A DNA stretch of 27,814 nucleotides from Welwitschia mirabilis (Eukaryota; Gnetophyta; Gnetopsida; Welwitschiales): assembly GCA_051453625.1 (NCBI GenBank), contig JBOZIK010000001.1, forward strand, positions 74,525,025 to 74,552,838, given 5' to 3'. Below the pieces are notes generated by a model that was given only the letters and a program-made list of their open reading frames with translations, did not search any database and was not told where the DNA came from. The translations under genes were made by a program, and so were the position numbers. Below are positions 1 to 11,315 of this stretch, piece after piece; position 1 is the stretch's first letter; every line of letters starts with the position of its first letter.

Positions 1-1884
1 TTGCACAAATACACACCACAACAAATTATTATAGAGAAAATCATAATAGTAAATCTTATTTTAAAAATAATGAAAGATATATTTTATGATTAAAATAATT
101 AAATTAATGTCTTTATTTATACAAAATCAGCCTAAAGAATTTGATATAAATGTTAATTTTTATTTATTAATAAGATATTCAAAGGTTTAGATGTTTGTGT
201 AAGACTAGTGAAAAGGTTCTTTTCCATGAATCTCTTCATAAAATTGGTTTATTAATAATAATCTTTGTTTTTCATTTTTATAAAATTAGGATTTATGTTT
301 TTATTAGAACAAACTTTAATTTATTAGCTTAAATTATCTCAGATCTAATAGATACATAGCTGTAGAGGGAGCTCAAAATCTAAATAGAATTGTGATATTT
401 TACGAAGGTTTTGATTTAAGTTATGGAGTCTAATTTTTAAAAAGGTTAATAGCACTAATTAAGGAAAGTACTATTGCTAATTATTTTGCAAGTTACATTT
501 ATTAAAAAATGATAATGAATTTATAAACTATTGATTATAACAAAATGTTCATTCATTAGTAGAAACAAGCTTCAATAAAATCTAGATAAGTACATAGTAT
601 CATTTATAAATAAGAATAATTTTAGGTAGAGGCTTAATAGAGGTAGCACAAAATTATCAAACTTGTAATAAAGCCAAAAGAAAAACAACACCAAATTATT
701 AAAGTTATGATGAACTTTGATTAATGAAGTATAAAAACAAATAAACTCTAAAAGTTTAGCTTGACTTATCTAATAGCATATTTTTACTCTGATGATATCC
801 TATAATTTCCTAAAATAAAGCTCAAATTATCTAATTATAATGGCTTAACTTGTGGTGATACAATCACATTTACACATAAGTATTAATGAATATAATAGTT
901 AGTTTTCTTTTTTATAGCCTTTCATAAGTATAGAAAGTAAGGAGTAATGTACCCAAAATTGATCAAATAAAAGAAACTATAATCAATAGGCTAACTTAAG
1001 AAATTTACTTGGTTATTAAAAGAACTTAATAATGTAATTTTAATTAAGCATTATAAGTACAAGTCTATTCATAACCTAAAATAAAAAATAAATACTAGTT
1101 TTTCATTAAAATAAAAATACATTACATTAAAGGAATAAGATGATGTTAATATAAACTCTTTAAACTAGCCTTAAAATATGTTTACTTCTAAAGGAAGTGT
1201 TAGAAAGCCATGTTAATAGGTGATCCTCTAACATCTTCAACTATGTTTGCTAAAAAATAATCCTTTACAAATGAGGGATCAAGGTTTTTTTATAAGTAAT
1301 AAAAGGCTTAAGGAGATTAGGATATTTTTCAGTTTGTAGTGATTAATGGTAGTTACATTTTAGGTTGTTAAATTTTAAGTGATTATATAGGTAGGCCTTT
1401 TATTTTATAGTGAAAATAATCATGAGGTGATCTTTAGATTAAGATGAATCTTCTAATTTGTACTCTCATTATGTGTCTCTAATATCATCAGAGATATCAC
1501 TATCACATGTTGGCATCACACGTTGTTTGTACCACTACCATATATCATTGAAGTTATCTATCATTTTTGATGTAATAACTAATTAGATTCAAAAATACAA
1601 ATTGATTATTTTGTCATGATAATTTTAAAGTATAGCTTTTGCACTATTTTTATGTAAAGGATAGATGACACTAGTGACCTAGATGATGGCATTGGTACTT
1701 TCTATTGACTTACTTCATTTGTTAGTACGTCTTTGAGAAGTCATAATTTTACCTAAAATTGTAATGGAAAAATGCATAAGTTTAGTCATTTTATTAAAAA
1801 TGATTGAATACATAATTTTATAATAAAAGAGCTATTTTACTAGCTTTGACTAAGCTACATTATCTAGTAAAATTCATATGAATG
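1..1884. other. AT-rich stretch, no recognisable gene
   Basis: No open frame of useful length and no domain I recognise on either strand. If the minus-strand copia element starting at 5267 is colinear, its GAG-pre-integrase linker and integrase should lie here. I looked for the integrase HHCC and DDE surroundings and did not find them convincingly. The sequence is either too decayed or has been replaced or deleted. Confidence 0.5.
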
Positions 1885-4069
1885 TCAATTTTCACATGTT
1901 GTGAAAGTACTAAAAATAACATACATACTTTTATTACAAACTTGACTAATGCTGAAGAGGTAATGCTTTAGACAATTTACATAAAAGATATTATAGATTA
2001 TTAAAATAATTTTCCCATTGATTATGTTAATACCTTTCACCTTTACCTTGTAATGATCTTCAAATGTTACTTCACCTCCTTTGTACTTCTTCAACTTTAT
2101 GAAATAATTTATGTTTCATATCATATTTCCTACATACCTACTGTAAAAAATATCAATGTACATCATTAGTAGTAGAAAACATAGCTTGAATTATAACTAT
2201 TTTTATAACTTCATTTAACATAAACCTTTGGATTTTTCTTTATAAATCAAAAGCTAGGAGGAGTATCAAATTTTGAAACAACATTACTAACATGACAATT
2301 AATATTAATATGATTAAATCTATTATAAAAATAATATATATGAGATTTCTTACTCTTTTTTTAGAGTTAGTTTAATATTTTTAGCATAATAGTTAACATC
2401 ATCTATTTTGAAGTTCTAGAAGTCAAGGTCTTTACATTAAAAGAAAAAGATTATTTACTTGAGAAAGAAATCACAAAAATAAAAAGAAAGATGTGCAATA
2501 TATCCTAAGTTACTGTCGTGACCTACTACCTTTAGAAAACATCAAAATAATTTTATTTAATTCATTAATTTCTGAATGTAAACATTCACATTTCATCTTT
2601 CTTTCTTTTAAGAGATCTTAAATAGTTTTGATCTTCTTCTCTAGGTAGACTAGTTTTACTTCCAAGTTCTTCTTTGCAAGCTCTAATTATATTTTTATAT
2701 CTTTCTTTTCCCATAGAAGTTATACTATATTCTTACTTAATTAGATGTTTTTATTTTTATGCTATTTATCTCTCCTCATAATTCTCTTGATATACATCTA
2801 TTATATCCTCTTCATATTCATCACCCTCATTATATTTCTTTGGTATCTTCTACTTAAGTTGTTGTATTATTATCATTGATGTTTAAGAGCCAATCATCTT
2901 TAACACTCTCTCCATTACCTATAAGACTTAAAACATTTTCTAAAATATTCTCTAGTTCTAAGTTTTAAGGGTTATTGAAATCATATTTAAAACCATCACT
3001 TAGCTTTGTAATGAATGTTAGGTCATGTGAATTAAATTCCGTAAAAGAAATTTTCTTCTCACTAGGAGAATCTTTATGATGAAAATCACCACTCTTCCAA
3101 GTGATCATGTTGTATTTCCTTTTAAGATTCATTAGTTTCTTTCTATTATTATTATTTTAATACTTATCTACCATGTGTCCAAACTCTTTAGAAGCCTAAC
3201 ATTGATTAGTCCTTTGTTTTAAGTTTTCCTTTAATATTAAAGATGAAATGACTTAATCCCTCCTTTTCTTTCATTTTTTGGCTACTAACTTCTTAAATTT
3301 TGTTGTATATATGGATAATGCTCAATTGACATCAAAATTAGAATAGAAAGATGAAAAACTAGTAGATTTATCATTCTTGAATCTAAAATAAAAAATTTGA
3401 CTTACATTTAAATCCATAACTTTATAATTATTATTATTTTTAAGCTAATGTAATTCAAATGTTAAGATATTAGTTTTTCAAGTTTAATCCTCTTAATACA
3501 TTTTATATCTTTAATGATAAAAACTTATTTTCATAGGCCTTAGGAATGATATTAAAATATTCTTATCTATTTTACTTATGTTAAATATTTTTCAAGTTTC
3601 CATAGCCCATTCATAATATCCATTCTTTAGTATTGAAATCTCTAAATGTCTAAATCTTGTGATATCTGGTTTTGTTTAAATTATGTTATTATCATGTGGT
3701 TGTTTCTATTCTTTATTTTGTTGGTACCTTTATATTTTACTTATAGCTAATTCCAAATTTCTTTAGGAATAGAAAAATGTATCACATTTTTAAAGTATTT
3801 TTTATTAAAATCATAAGTTAAAGCATTAATAGTTTCCTTGTTAATCATGAATTTGTCTTTATTAGTAGCATCCCAACTACTACTTGGCTTGACTACAAAT
3901 TTATGATTTTATTAATTACTTATACTTACATAGGAGGTTAAAATCCTTTTTTAATAATAGTCGAAAAATTAAGGCTCATATATTTAATTAAAACTTACAT
4001 CCTTATCTTCCAAAATTCATAATTATCATTAGCAATGTAGGAAGAATAATTATTTTGCTGGAATTTCAT
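1885..4069 (-). pseudogene. Ty1/copia (SIRE-like) gag-protease remnant
   Basis: This is the decayed 5' part of a copia polyprotein read leftwards. The likely gag ATG is at 4069-4067, about 50 bases after the primer site, and is followed by a Gag N-terminal motif (NDNYEFWKIR) typical of copia Gag. A UBN2-like Gag stretch lies around 3500-3600. A CX2CX4HX4C zinc knuckle sits at 3160-3201 with Cys-2 now Ser, the last Cys now Tyr and a stop inside. The protease begins near 2160: YID is visible, but the expected DSG continues as DIF, so the active site is lost. It is followed by KKYKGGEVTF and by LKHYLFSISQ, the copia protease C-terminus that normally reads LKHNLLSISQ. Stops and frameshifts occur throughout. 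Family assignment is firm as copia; SIRE-like rests on the LTR style and the spacing. Confidence 0.75.
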
Positions 4070-4118
4070 ATTTAGAAACATATTAAATACTTAAACAAGA
4101 AACAATACCTATACCAAA

Positions 4119-4130
4119 GCTCTATTACCA
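4119..4130 (-). promoter_or_regulatory. Copia primer binding site (tRNA-iMet type)
   Basis: Read on the minus strand, 10 of 12 bases match the usual plant copia site TGGTATCAGAGC, complementary to the 3' end of initiator tRNA-Met. Two bases (4131-4132) separate it from the CA end of the LTR, the expected spacing for a minus-strand first-strand primer. Confidence 0.8.
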
Positions 4131-4132
4131 AT

Positions 4133-5267
4133 TGTTAAAACTAGATATCCTAGGGATGAATAGAATATATTAGGTAATTTTCGCAAATTTAAAGTTTAAC
4201 TCTTTAAAATCATAATGAAATAAATCTAGTAAAATAAATAATAATTAGTTATATTAGACCTATAGTAATAATTCATACAATTAACATATAATATGATAAT
4301 TTATCTCTTTGAACTTTAGTAGAAATTAAGAATATAAGAGATAAATGTAAAGAAAACAAGCCTATTTTTCTTTATTTCATATATAATTTTCAATCACACT
4401 CCATTAAACTTCATGATAGTCCTTCATTAATAAAATCAAGATTTTTTGATAATCCTTAGTCACTATCATAAGCTCCACTTTCCTTACTTACAATATTATT
4501 ATGTTCATTATAGAGAAGAAAGAAAATACAGTGTGAGTATAAGAGTGTTCACAAGATTTTAGAAACGATAAAAAAAATTCTGAAAAATGCTAATACATTT
4601 TATATTTATAATAAATAAATTATAGTTTTTTATTATAACTTAATGTTCTAGATGGTTGTTGAAGGTTTCAAAATGATCAATTTACTTCCTAATACCAATT
4701 CTCATTATTGTTTTTAACCTTTAAATGATTATATTTTTATTAACTATTAAACTAGTAATTAACTTCTTTGATGGCAAGATTAGCTCCTCATGATACATTA
4801 TGAAAGATTTCTTTAGGGAGTGAACCTATTTGAGTGTGTGAATGATCCCTTATAAAATGTTGATATACTAGGCAATTGACCTATAAATACTACCAGTCAA
4901 TCATAGAAATTACATTCATTTACTTTGTATTAGGAATTTGATGTCTAAATCCTACTATTTTCCTATAGTAATCAACCACTAAAATCCACTATTCAATCAT
5001 AATATGATAAACACCCATTTTACGTTATATGATTAACCCTTTGGTTTAGGTCTGTTAACCACAATCTGATATTCTATAATTCTTAATGCTTTTGATGCAT
5101 AACTTGAGTAGATCCTTAGCCATGAGCTCTATGTCCCTTGAATTCCTTTATTGAAGATTTTTAATTTTTATTTAAAGTTCTTTGCATAAGTTATACATAG
5201 ATGTTATGTCATTAGTGACTTGAGTTAAGATTTGACTTATCAGTAATTAAAACTAAGAGTTGTAACA
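4133..5267 (-). repeat. 5' LTR of the copia element
   Basis: Read on the minus strand it begins TGTTACAACT at 5267 and ends AGTTTTAACA at 4133, directly before the primer site. Length is 1135 bp, normal for SIRE-type LTRs. The 3' end, read on the plus strand (AACTAGATATCCTAGGG then GAATAGAATAT), resembles the decayed terminal block common in plant SIRE-like LTRs. The CA end is fixed by the PBS. The TG end is inferred from the LTR-like start and has no second LTR in the window to confirm it. Confidence 0.65.
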
Positions 5268-6440
5268 TTTATATTTACTTTTCTTATACTTTTATTTCAA
5301 TTATGATAATGATTTCTTTGAATATTAGATTTTCATACAAATTCTTCTAATTATCAATTTCATATTTTTTGAGTTTGATTTTATCTATGAAGGTAAATAA
5401 CATTTAGATCCTTTCTGATAAGACAAATAATTATAATTCTTTTACATTTACTTTATTTTATGTTAATGTTTTTTAATGTATGATCTTGTTATTTACTTTA
5501 CTAATATTATTCAAATACACTTTAATTTAAAAAACATTATTGATTATTTGAATATTAAGTTTAAGTTGAAAAAATTTACCTTACGATGTTTGTAGGATAT
5601 TGTTTTATTTCTTTTACTAATTTGTGTTTAATCATAAGATCAATAATGTTCTTAGTTTTAATGATGTGGTTGGTATGGAATAGATATTAATGTGTTTTTG
5701 AATGGATTACCAAATTGATATGCATAAATGGTTTGTCTCATTATTTGACTACTGAAATATCTCAAAGGAGAGAATTGACCCACTTTATATTTATTTCTTT
5801 TACATAAAACATAGGCTTCAAGTTTATGATTGATTAAGTATTTCAAATGATATCTTGTAAATTTCTAGAATGATCACTCATAGAAGGAAATAATATAGTT
5901 AATCATATTAGGAGGTATTTTCCATCATGTTAAAAGGTAAATACTAAGGTTTTTAAAATCACTTTTCTCAACTAATATTTTAAGAATTTAAGTGATATTT
6001 TTAGTATTTTTATTCAAAATATTTCTTCATATCATTGAATTAATGATTTAACATACATATTTACCTAATTATATAATAAAATTTTGGACATTTTAATGAT
6101 GATAATATCCATGATATGTATCCATCCATAGTAGCTATTTGAATCTAATATACGTAGCTTAATAATCCTCATTATCATCTTGTTGGAAGAACATTAATTC
6201 CTTTCTTAAGGTATAAAATTGTTATTAGATTTAAAATTATTAATAAATACATTCTTGAATTGATTTTAAGTTATTACAATTTTTTACAATATTGATGCTA
6301 AAAAATTAATTTTAATTTTGATTAAAAAAAAGTCCTATCTCTTACGTGTGATGCAAGTAAAACAATCGTACTCTAAAAATCCTTAGCATTAGATATATGA
6401 TCCTTTTTGCCTTTGCTGTAAAACTATCTTAATAGTTATA
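5268..6440 (-). pseudogene. Older copia polyprotein remnant (gag end, protease, integrase N-terminus)
   Basis: The best part is a 62-codon open stretch at 5658-5846 resembling the copia integrase zinc-binding region. EAYVLCKRNK aligns with the usual CEACVLGKQH (second Cys now Tyr, Gly now Cys), and IYAYQFGNPFKN aligns with the usual I(H/Y)(T/A)D(L/V)CGP block. Weaker colinear hints are a zinc-knuckle-like stretch near 6376-6423, an LDSNS motif near 6137-6150 where protease DSG would fall, and LSERSKC near 5340-5430 where the integrase core continues. The order gag-protease-integrase on the minus strand is right. It stops at the LTR edge at 5267, suggesting interruption by the younger copia insertion. 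Confidence 0.42.
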
Positions 6441-8188
6441 ATTTTTTAACTTTAACATCTTCACTAGAAAAGAAAACATTAATGGTACATCTAGCAAGTA
6501 ACCTTGTTGAGTAAAAATATTAGTCAATATATTAACTTGAATATAAGTCTAATAAATCCTTTGTCATTTCTTCTTGTAGAGATAACTTATCATCCTTTCA
6601 TGGCTTATATGAATACACTTTGATTTTTCATGAATTATGTTTAAGTAATGGTATTAATAATAGGACCATTAGATTGAGTTGTAATAATGTCAATACTATT
6701 AGATTTACTATGTATTAGTACCAAGCCTTTAAGCCAAAAGTAAATTAAAAGATTTAAAGTGCTTATATAAGGAGTAGAATTATTTTAGGTACATTTTTTT
6801 AATGATCCATTTATTTGGGGTATTAATTTTGAAAAATAAACTTAGTTACCACATTTTATTACCTTGTTAATGTACTCAAAACATGTTGCATTTACTAATT
6901 TTGTTATTGAAAACTTTAGATTATTATTAAATTTGATATAAAGATTAAATAAAATTAGGTTTCATTTATTAAATTCCCTAAGTTAATATTAAGGATTAAG
7001 TAACATAAGATACAACTATATTAATAGTAGTAAATCAAAGTTCATCTTATGCAAAATATGTTCTAAGAGATATGGAACTATTAGTTCAAAGTAGTTTTAG
7101 GCTAATACATGTAGTGTAACATTATTAATTTCATTTATAAAACATTAGAGTGAAAAGGTTTTAATAATAAACGAAAATATCATTTAAAAATAGTGAGAAC
7201 TAAAGCATAACACATACTCATTTAAAAAAAAAGGGATAAAATTAAAGACCAAAGAAAATAAGACATTCATCTTTATTGGATAATACTTGATAGATAGACT
7301 CAAAGTTCCTTTAATTTCAAATGAAAGGTCTTTGAATAGTGGTCTAACAAAGCCATATCACCTTTAAGATTTAGTGTGTGAAACTATTTGGGAACTAGGC
7401 CAACTTTTAAAGGACTTAGTATGCCATGATGCAAATGAAATTCATACCCTTTTCTTTCTCAAACATCTCATTAAACCATGATGAAATGACATAACCATTT
7501 AAAATAATTATTTTACAAGGGTTATACTACTTTAAATCATTATTAATGTTTAATAGTTTATTTTATAAAAAATAAAATTAGTTTAATAGATGATAGTTTA
7601 GAAAAAAAAGGCTTTGAGAGCATTATAAACTACTCCTTAAAATCTTGTTATTTCTTCTTAAACTACTATCCTTTAATGGGATCATTTTATTTCTAGGTCT
7701 ATTTAGCTTTAAAATCCTCATCCTCATTGTGTTTTTTACATTAGTAAAGAGGTTTATTTAATTCATCATTATTTAAAGTAAATATGAATAATTAAATCTC
7801 ATAAATTATTTATTTTTCTAGCGTAATTACTTACTAATAAATCATTCAATTAAAACTTCCTTTATTATGGTGAATGGTTGCAAACTAGCACTACACAATT
7901 TGAAATAGTAGATTGTGACTAAACTTGAGGATTTTTTAGTTTTATTCTTTTGTAATTATGATTGTTATTTAAGTAGTAATTGAAGCATTTTATTATACCT
8001 TCATATAATATTTAGTCTTCTTGTATGCTTTCTCTAGAGAGTTAAGACTACTTCATATTTAGCATAAAAAATAGTTAATTAAATAAATTCAATTTTGAAT
8101 AAAATACTTATCTCAGCACTAATTTTACTATTGATGTATCCCACATAGATCGTAAACTTAATGATGTCACCATTATGATGGAAGTGCA
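6441..8188. other. AT-rich stretch, no recognisable gene
   Basis: Stops are frequent in all frames and I recognise no domain, RNA gene or terminal repeat. It may hold further gag or LTR sequence of the older copia element, but nothing I can point to supports that. Confidence 0.5.
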
Positions 8189-8680
8189 GTGTCCCCTTTA
8201 ACTTACGATTGATCACTTATTCCAATAAACTACTTATGTCTATTTTTAATCTCTACTTGATTATCTTAAACTATTATGTTAGTAGTGTGATGTGTGCATA
8301 TGATTCTAGTTGATTGTTTAGCTTTTTTAACCACTTAGCTCAATACTGCATTATTTTAAAACTGTTTAGAATGCCATATCAATAATGTGATTTCCCCTTA
8401 TAATTAAAGTTGAGTCTTTAGCCTTCTTAATTACTTAGCATGACATCATTTTGAAATTACTTTGAGATGTCATGTTAGTAATGTGATGCTCCCTTATAAT
8501 TTTGATGGAGTCTTTAGCTCCATTGACTACTTGGGTTAGCATGATAACATTCTAAAATTATTATGAAGTGCCAAGTTAGTAGTGTAACATTCCCTTATAA
8601 TTTTAATTAACTCTTTGATTTCCTTGGCTATATAGATTAGTATGAAATTAATTTTAAACTATTTTGAAGTGTGTTTGTGG
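8189..8680. repeat. Diverged tandem repeat, ~98-bp unit, about five copies
   Basis: Copies start at about 8189, 8287, 8387, 8483 and 8583, with spacing of 94-100 bases. Shared landmarks recur in order: GTGATG or GTGATTT, then CCCTTATAATT, then a CTTTAGC-like word, then an ACTACTTAG-like word, then a TTTTAAA or TTTTGAAATT word, ending in ATGTTAGTAGT or AAGTTAGTAGT. Copies are clearly related but well diverged. A partial copy may precede 8189. The unit has no coding potential that I can see. Confidence 0.7.
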
Positions 8681-9175
8681 TAAAATGGTTTAATGCTTAT
8701 ATTAGTTGTTAATGTATGATAATGAAAAAGACCATCATAGGGATACAGATCTTGCATGATCAAATCTAACTTTTACAAAAAGTGCTAAGACTTTCATTTG
8801 TAATAGATTCCTTCAAAGAGATATATGATGAAAGCTATTAATAAAAGAAGCATAAAAGTAAAAAGTAGTAGATAATAAAATGATACTTATAGAGCTGAGA
8901 ATGGAACATAGCATTCAAACTAACATAACAACTTCAAGAAAAAGCATAAGTACATAGAGTGAAAATGAGTAATATTACTTCCAACTCATACACAATGATA
9001 TAATCCACTGTAATCATGATTACTTTATTAGTCTAGGCTTAAGCACAATGGCATAATCTTATCCATCATAGATATGAGGATAATATATTTACGTCATTTG
9101 GCCTTTATAACAAGAATAAATTAAGCATGAAAAGTAGATGTCTTTCAAGATCTATCAAATAAAATTAAGGTTATG
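8681..9175. other. Left flank of the gypsy element, no gene seen
   Basis: AT-rich sequence without open frames or recognisable domains. Its last bases, TTATG at 9171-9175, are the candidate left target-site sequence of the gypsy insertion. Confidence 0.5.
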
Positions 9176-9781
9176 TGTTGTAATGCGAATTTATAGGAAT
9201 TTGATGGTGTATTTGGAGTAATTTTGTAGAACATTCATATAGGTTTTAATGCAATATAGATGAATATGAAGATCTGATAATATGATCAACAACACATGTA
9301 ATACTTAGAATTTTTTATAGTTCTCATGCTTGTTCTGATATTATAGATTTAAAAGAAGGACTTTATGAGGTATAAGACTGACTTACCTTGCTGAAAAGAA
9401 TAGAGGAAGACTATTGTCCTCTTCATCATTCCCAAGAAATAGAGGATGATTACACTACTAACATGGATAGAACCTGTGGCACCAACAATAGCACATGTGG
9501 TATATGGTAATAGGGAATCGTCTACTTAATCATCTAGACAACCGATAGGATAATAGTTTTAGGAATATATGTAGGTAACCCATGGGACTGATGGTATCAC
9601 ATGGGCACACTACCTAAGAAATTAAGATGGTATTGTTCTCACCATCATATGGATGAGATCCAGGATGAAAACTATTTTCATACTTATGCAATAAATGTCA
9701 TTATAAATGTGATGAAATAATTTATGTGGGTCACTAGAATTTTTGTTGCCTTCCTTTAGGGTTTTAACTTTAATGAATAAC

Positions 9782-9790
9782 TATAAATAC
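9782..9790 (+). promoter_or_regulatory. TATA box of the 5' LTR
   Basis: TATAAATAC is conserved at the matching place in the 3' LTR (22115-22123), with CTCCTCCTT-like pyrimidines just downstream in both. Conservation between two otherwise drifting LTRs supports it as the Pol II core promoter; transcription would begin about 30 bases downstream. Confidence 0.6.
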
Positions 9791-9977
9791 CCTTCTCCTC
9801 CTTCATTTCCACTTAATATTTTGTACCTGATACTCATGAAGGAGGATTGAATGGTAAGAGGTCCATCTTGTACTGCAAAAAGGAGTCTCCTTAGTGTTAG
9901 GCTATGTCACTTTTATTGAGATGCTATTATTCTGATTGTAAGTCAATGATTATTCTATTTTCTCTTTTAATTAATAA

Positions 9978-10091
9978 NNNNNNNNNNNNNNNNNNNNNNN
10001 NNNNNNNNNNNNNNNNNNNNNNNNNNNNNNNNNNNNNNNNNNNNNNNNNNNNNNNNNNNNNNNNNNNNNNNNNNNNNNNNNNNNNNNNNNN
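9978..10091. other. Assembly gap (114 N) in the 5' LTR
   Basis: Falls where the 3' LTR carries the first unit of an internal tandem repeat plus its own gap. The missing unit accounts for most of the 306-bp length difference between the two LTRs. Confidence 0.8.
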
Positions 10092-10543
10092 TTGATTAGT
10101 GGTAGTAGATTCATATTGTACTTTATTCCATTTCATATCACCTCTTGCATGTTCTTACTTGAATAAATCTCATAGTTTATATTGATTAAGAATTAGTGAA
10201 AATTCTTCTTACTTGATATAAATTATAGAGAAGTAGTCTTTATAATATAAAGACTAGGATCTAAGTAGGATCTAATTCCATTTCCATTTCCATTTTCATC
10301 CACTTGCATTTCATTCTCATTTAGCATTGCATTTACTTATTTAATTTCTTTTATCTTTTGTAAGATAAAAAGATTAAAAATATTTTTGCAAATCAATTGT
10401 TTGACTCTAAGCCTAATGCCTTCATTGAATTATGACATTTAGATGAACTCCCATATAAACTATAGTGTGTTTTTTATAAATTACTTGATCTACAGGTTTA
10501 TCTGAAGGATTTCCAGATTGCATAAATACACACTGCAATATCT

Positions 10544-10561
10544 TGACACCATTTTAAGGGA
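10544..10561 (+). promoter_or_regulatory. Primer binding site, decayed tRNA-Asp type
   Basis: TGACACCATTTTAAGGGA lies three bases after the LTR end. It matches 12 of 18 bases of the Athila-type site TGGCGCCGTTGCCGGGGA, complementary to the tRNA-Asp 3' end. Five of the six differences are G-to-A or C-to-T transitions, mostly at former CG sites; the sixth window mismatch could include a transversion or a lineage difference. Confidence 0.75.
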
Positions 10562-11315
10562 AGGATGTAAGGAGCTAAGAGGATTAACACTAATTAGATA
10601 AGTACCTTAAAACTTCTTTTCAAGTTAATTATTTGACTTAGTATTATATTTTTCTAGCTTAAGTTAAAATAAGTTTATTTTTGCAACTCCAATTTCCACA
10701 ATTTTTCTCCATTTTTCTTCTCATCTTGTCTATCATCNNNNNNNNNNNNNNNNNNNNNNNNNNNNNNNNNNNNNNNNNNNNNNNNNNNNNNNNNNNNNNN
10801 NNNNNNNNNNNNNNNNNNNNNNNNNNNNNNNNNNNNNGGACAGTAGCCTGTATTTTTTTTATTTTTTTAATTTTTCTCAAATTTTCTTTTTTTTTTTAAA
10901 TAAATCTCTATCATCCTTATTATCATTTACATGCTAGACCCAGATGACAATCTACATTTTTCTAGTTTTTTAAATTTTGTATTTTTCATTTACTATGATC
11001 ATCATCCTACCTATTATTTGCATGACCAAATGGATGATGTTCTGCTATTTTTTATTTCTCCATTTTATTAGTTATTTGAGCATGCAAGGATATCTTAAAT
11101 TCTACTAAGAAGATAAAATATCAGAGAGAATGGAACTTGAGTAGAGAAAATATCACAAAAGAATTATTTAACTTTGAAGTTAATCTAGGTATACATATCC
11201 TAGGTATACAAATTACTAAAATTGAAGAAAATATTTTTCTAATTTTATTGTTTCAGAATCTAATTTTTTAAAATAAAATTATATTATAGAAGGTAATCAT
11301 ATTGTTTCTTTGAAA
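10562..11315 (+). other. Leader between primer site and gag, with 100-N gap
   Basis: Non-coding leader of the element. It includes a 100-N gap (10738-10837), a T-rich run at about 10851-10900, and a short 16-bp-period direct repeat of CTAGGTATAC (11184-11193 and 11200-11209). No upstream reading frame of note. Confidence 0.6.

Larger units (their letters stand above)
9176..10540 (+). repeat. 5' LTR of the Athila-like element
   Basis: Starts TGTTGTAATGCG and ends CACTGCAATA, where the partner LTR ends CACTACAACA, so the terminal CA has decayed to TA. It aligns along its length with 21510-23180, for example at the block AGGAATTTGATGG near the start and ATTGCATAAATACACACT near the end. A 114-N gap (9978-10091) replaces sequence that occupies about 420 more bases in the other LTR, so the gap is probably undersized. 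It once supplied the promoter and start of the genomic RNA. Confidence 0.88.

Noticed and set aside
6345-6375. TGTGATGCAAGTAAA resembling the RNase H CDAS motif on the plus strand
   Set aside because: Neighbouring sequence shows no RT or RNase H context, and a minus-strand copia reading fits the surroundings slightly better.
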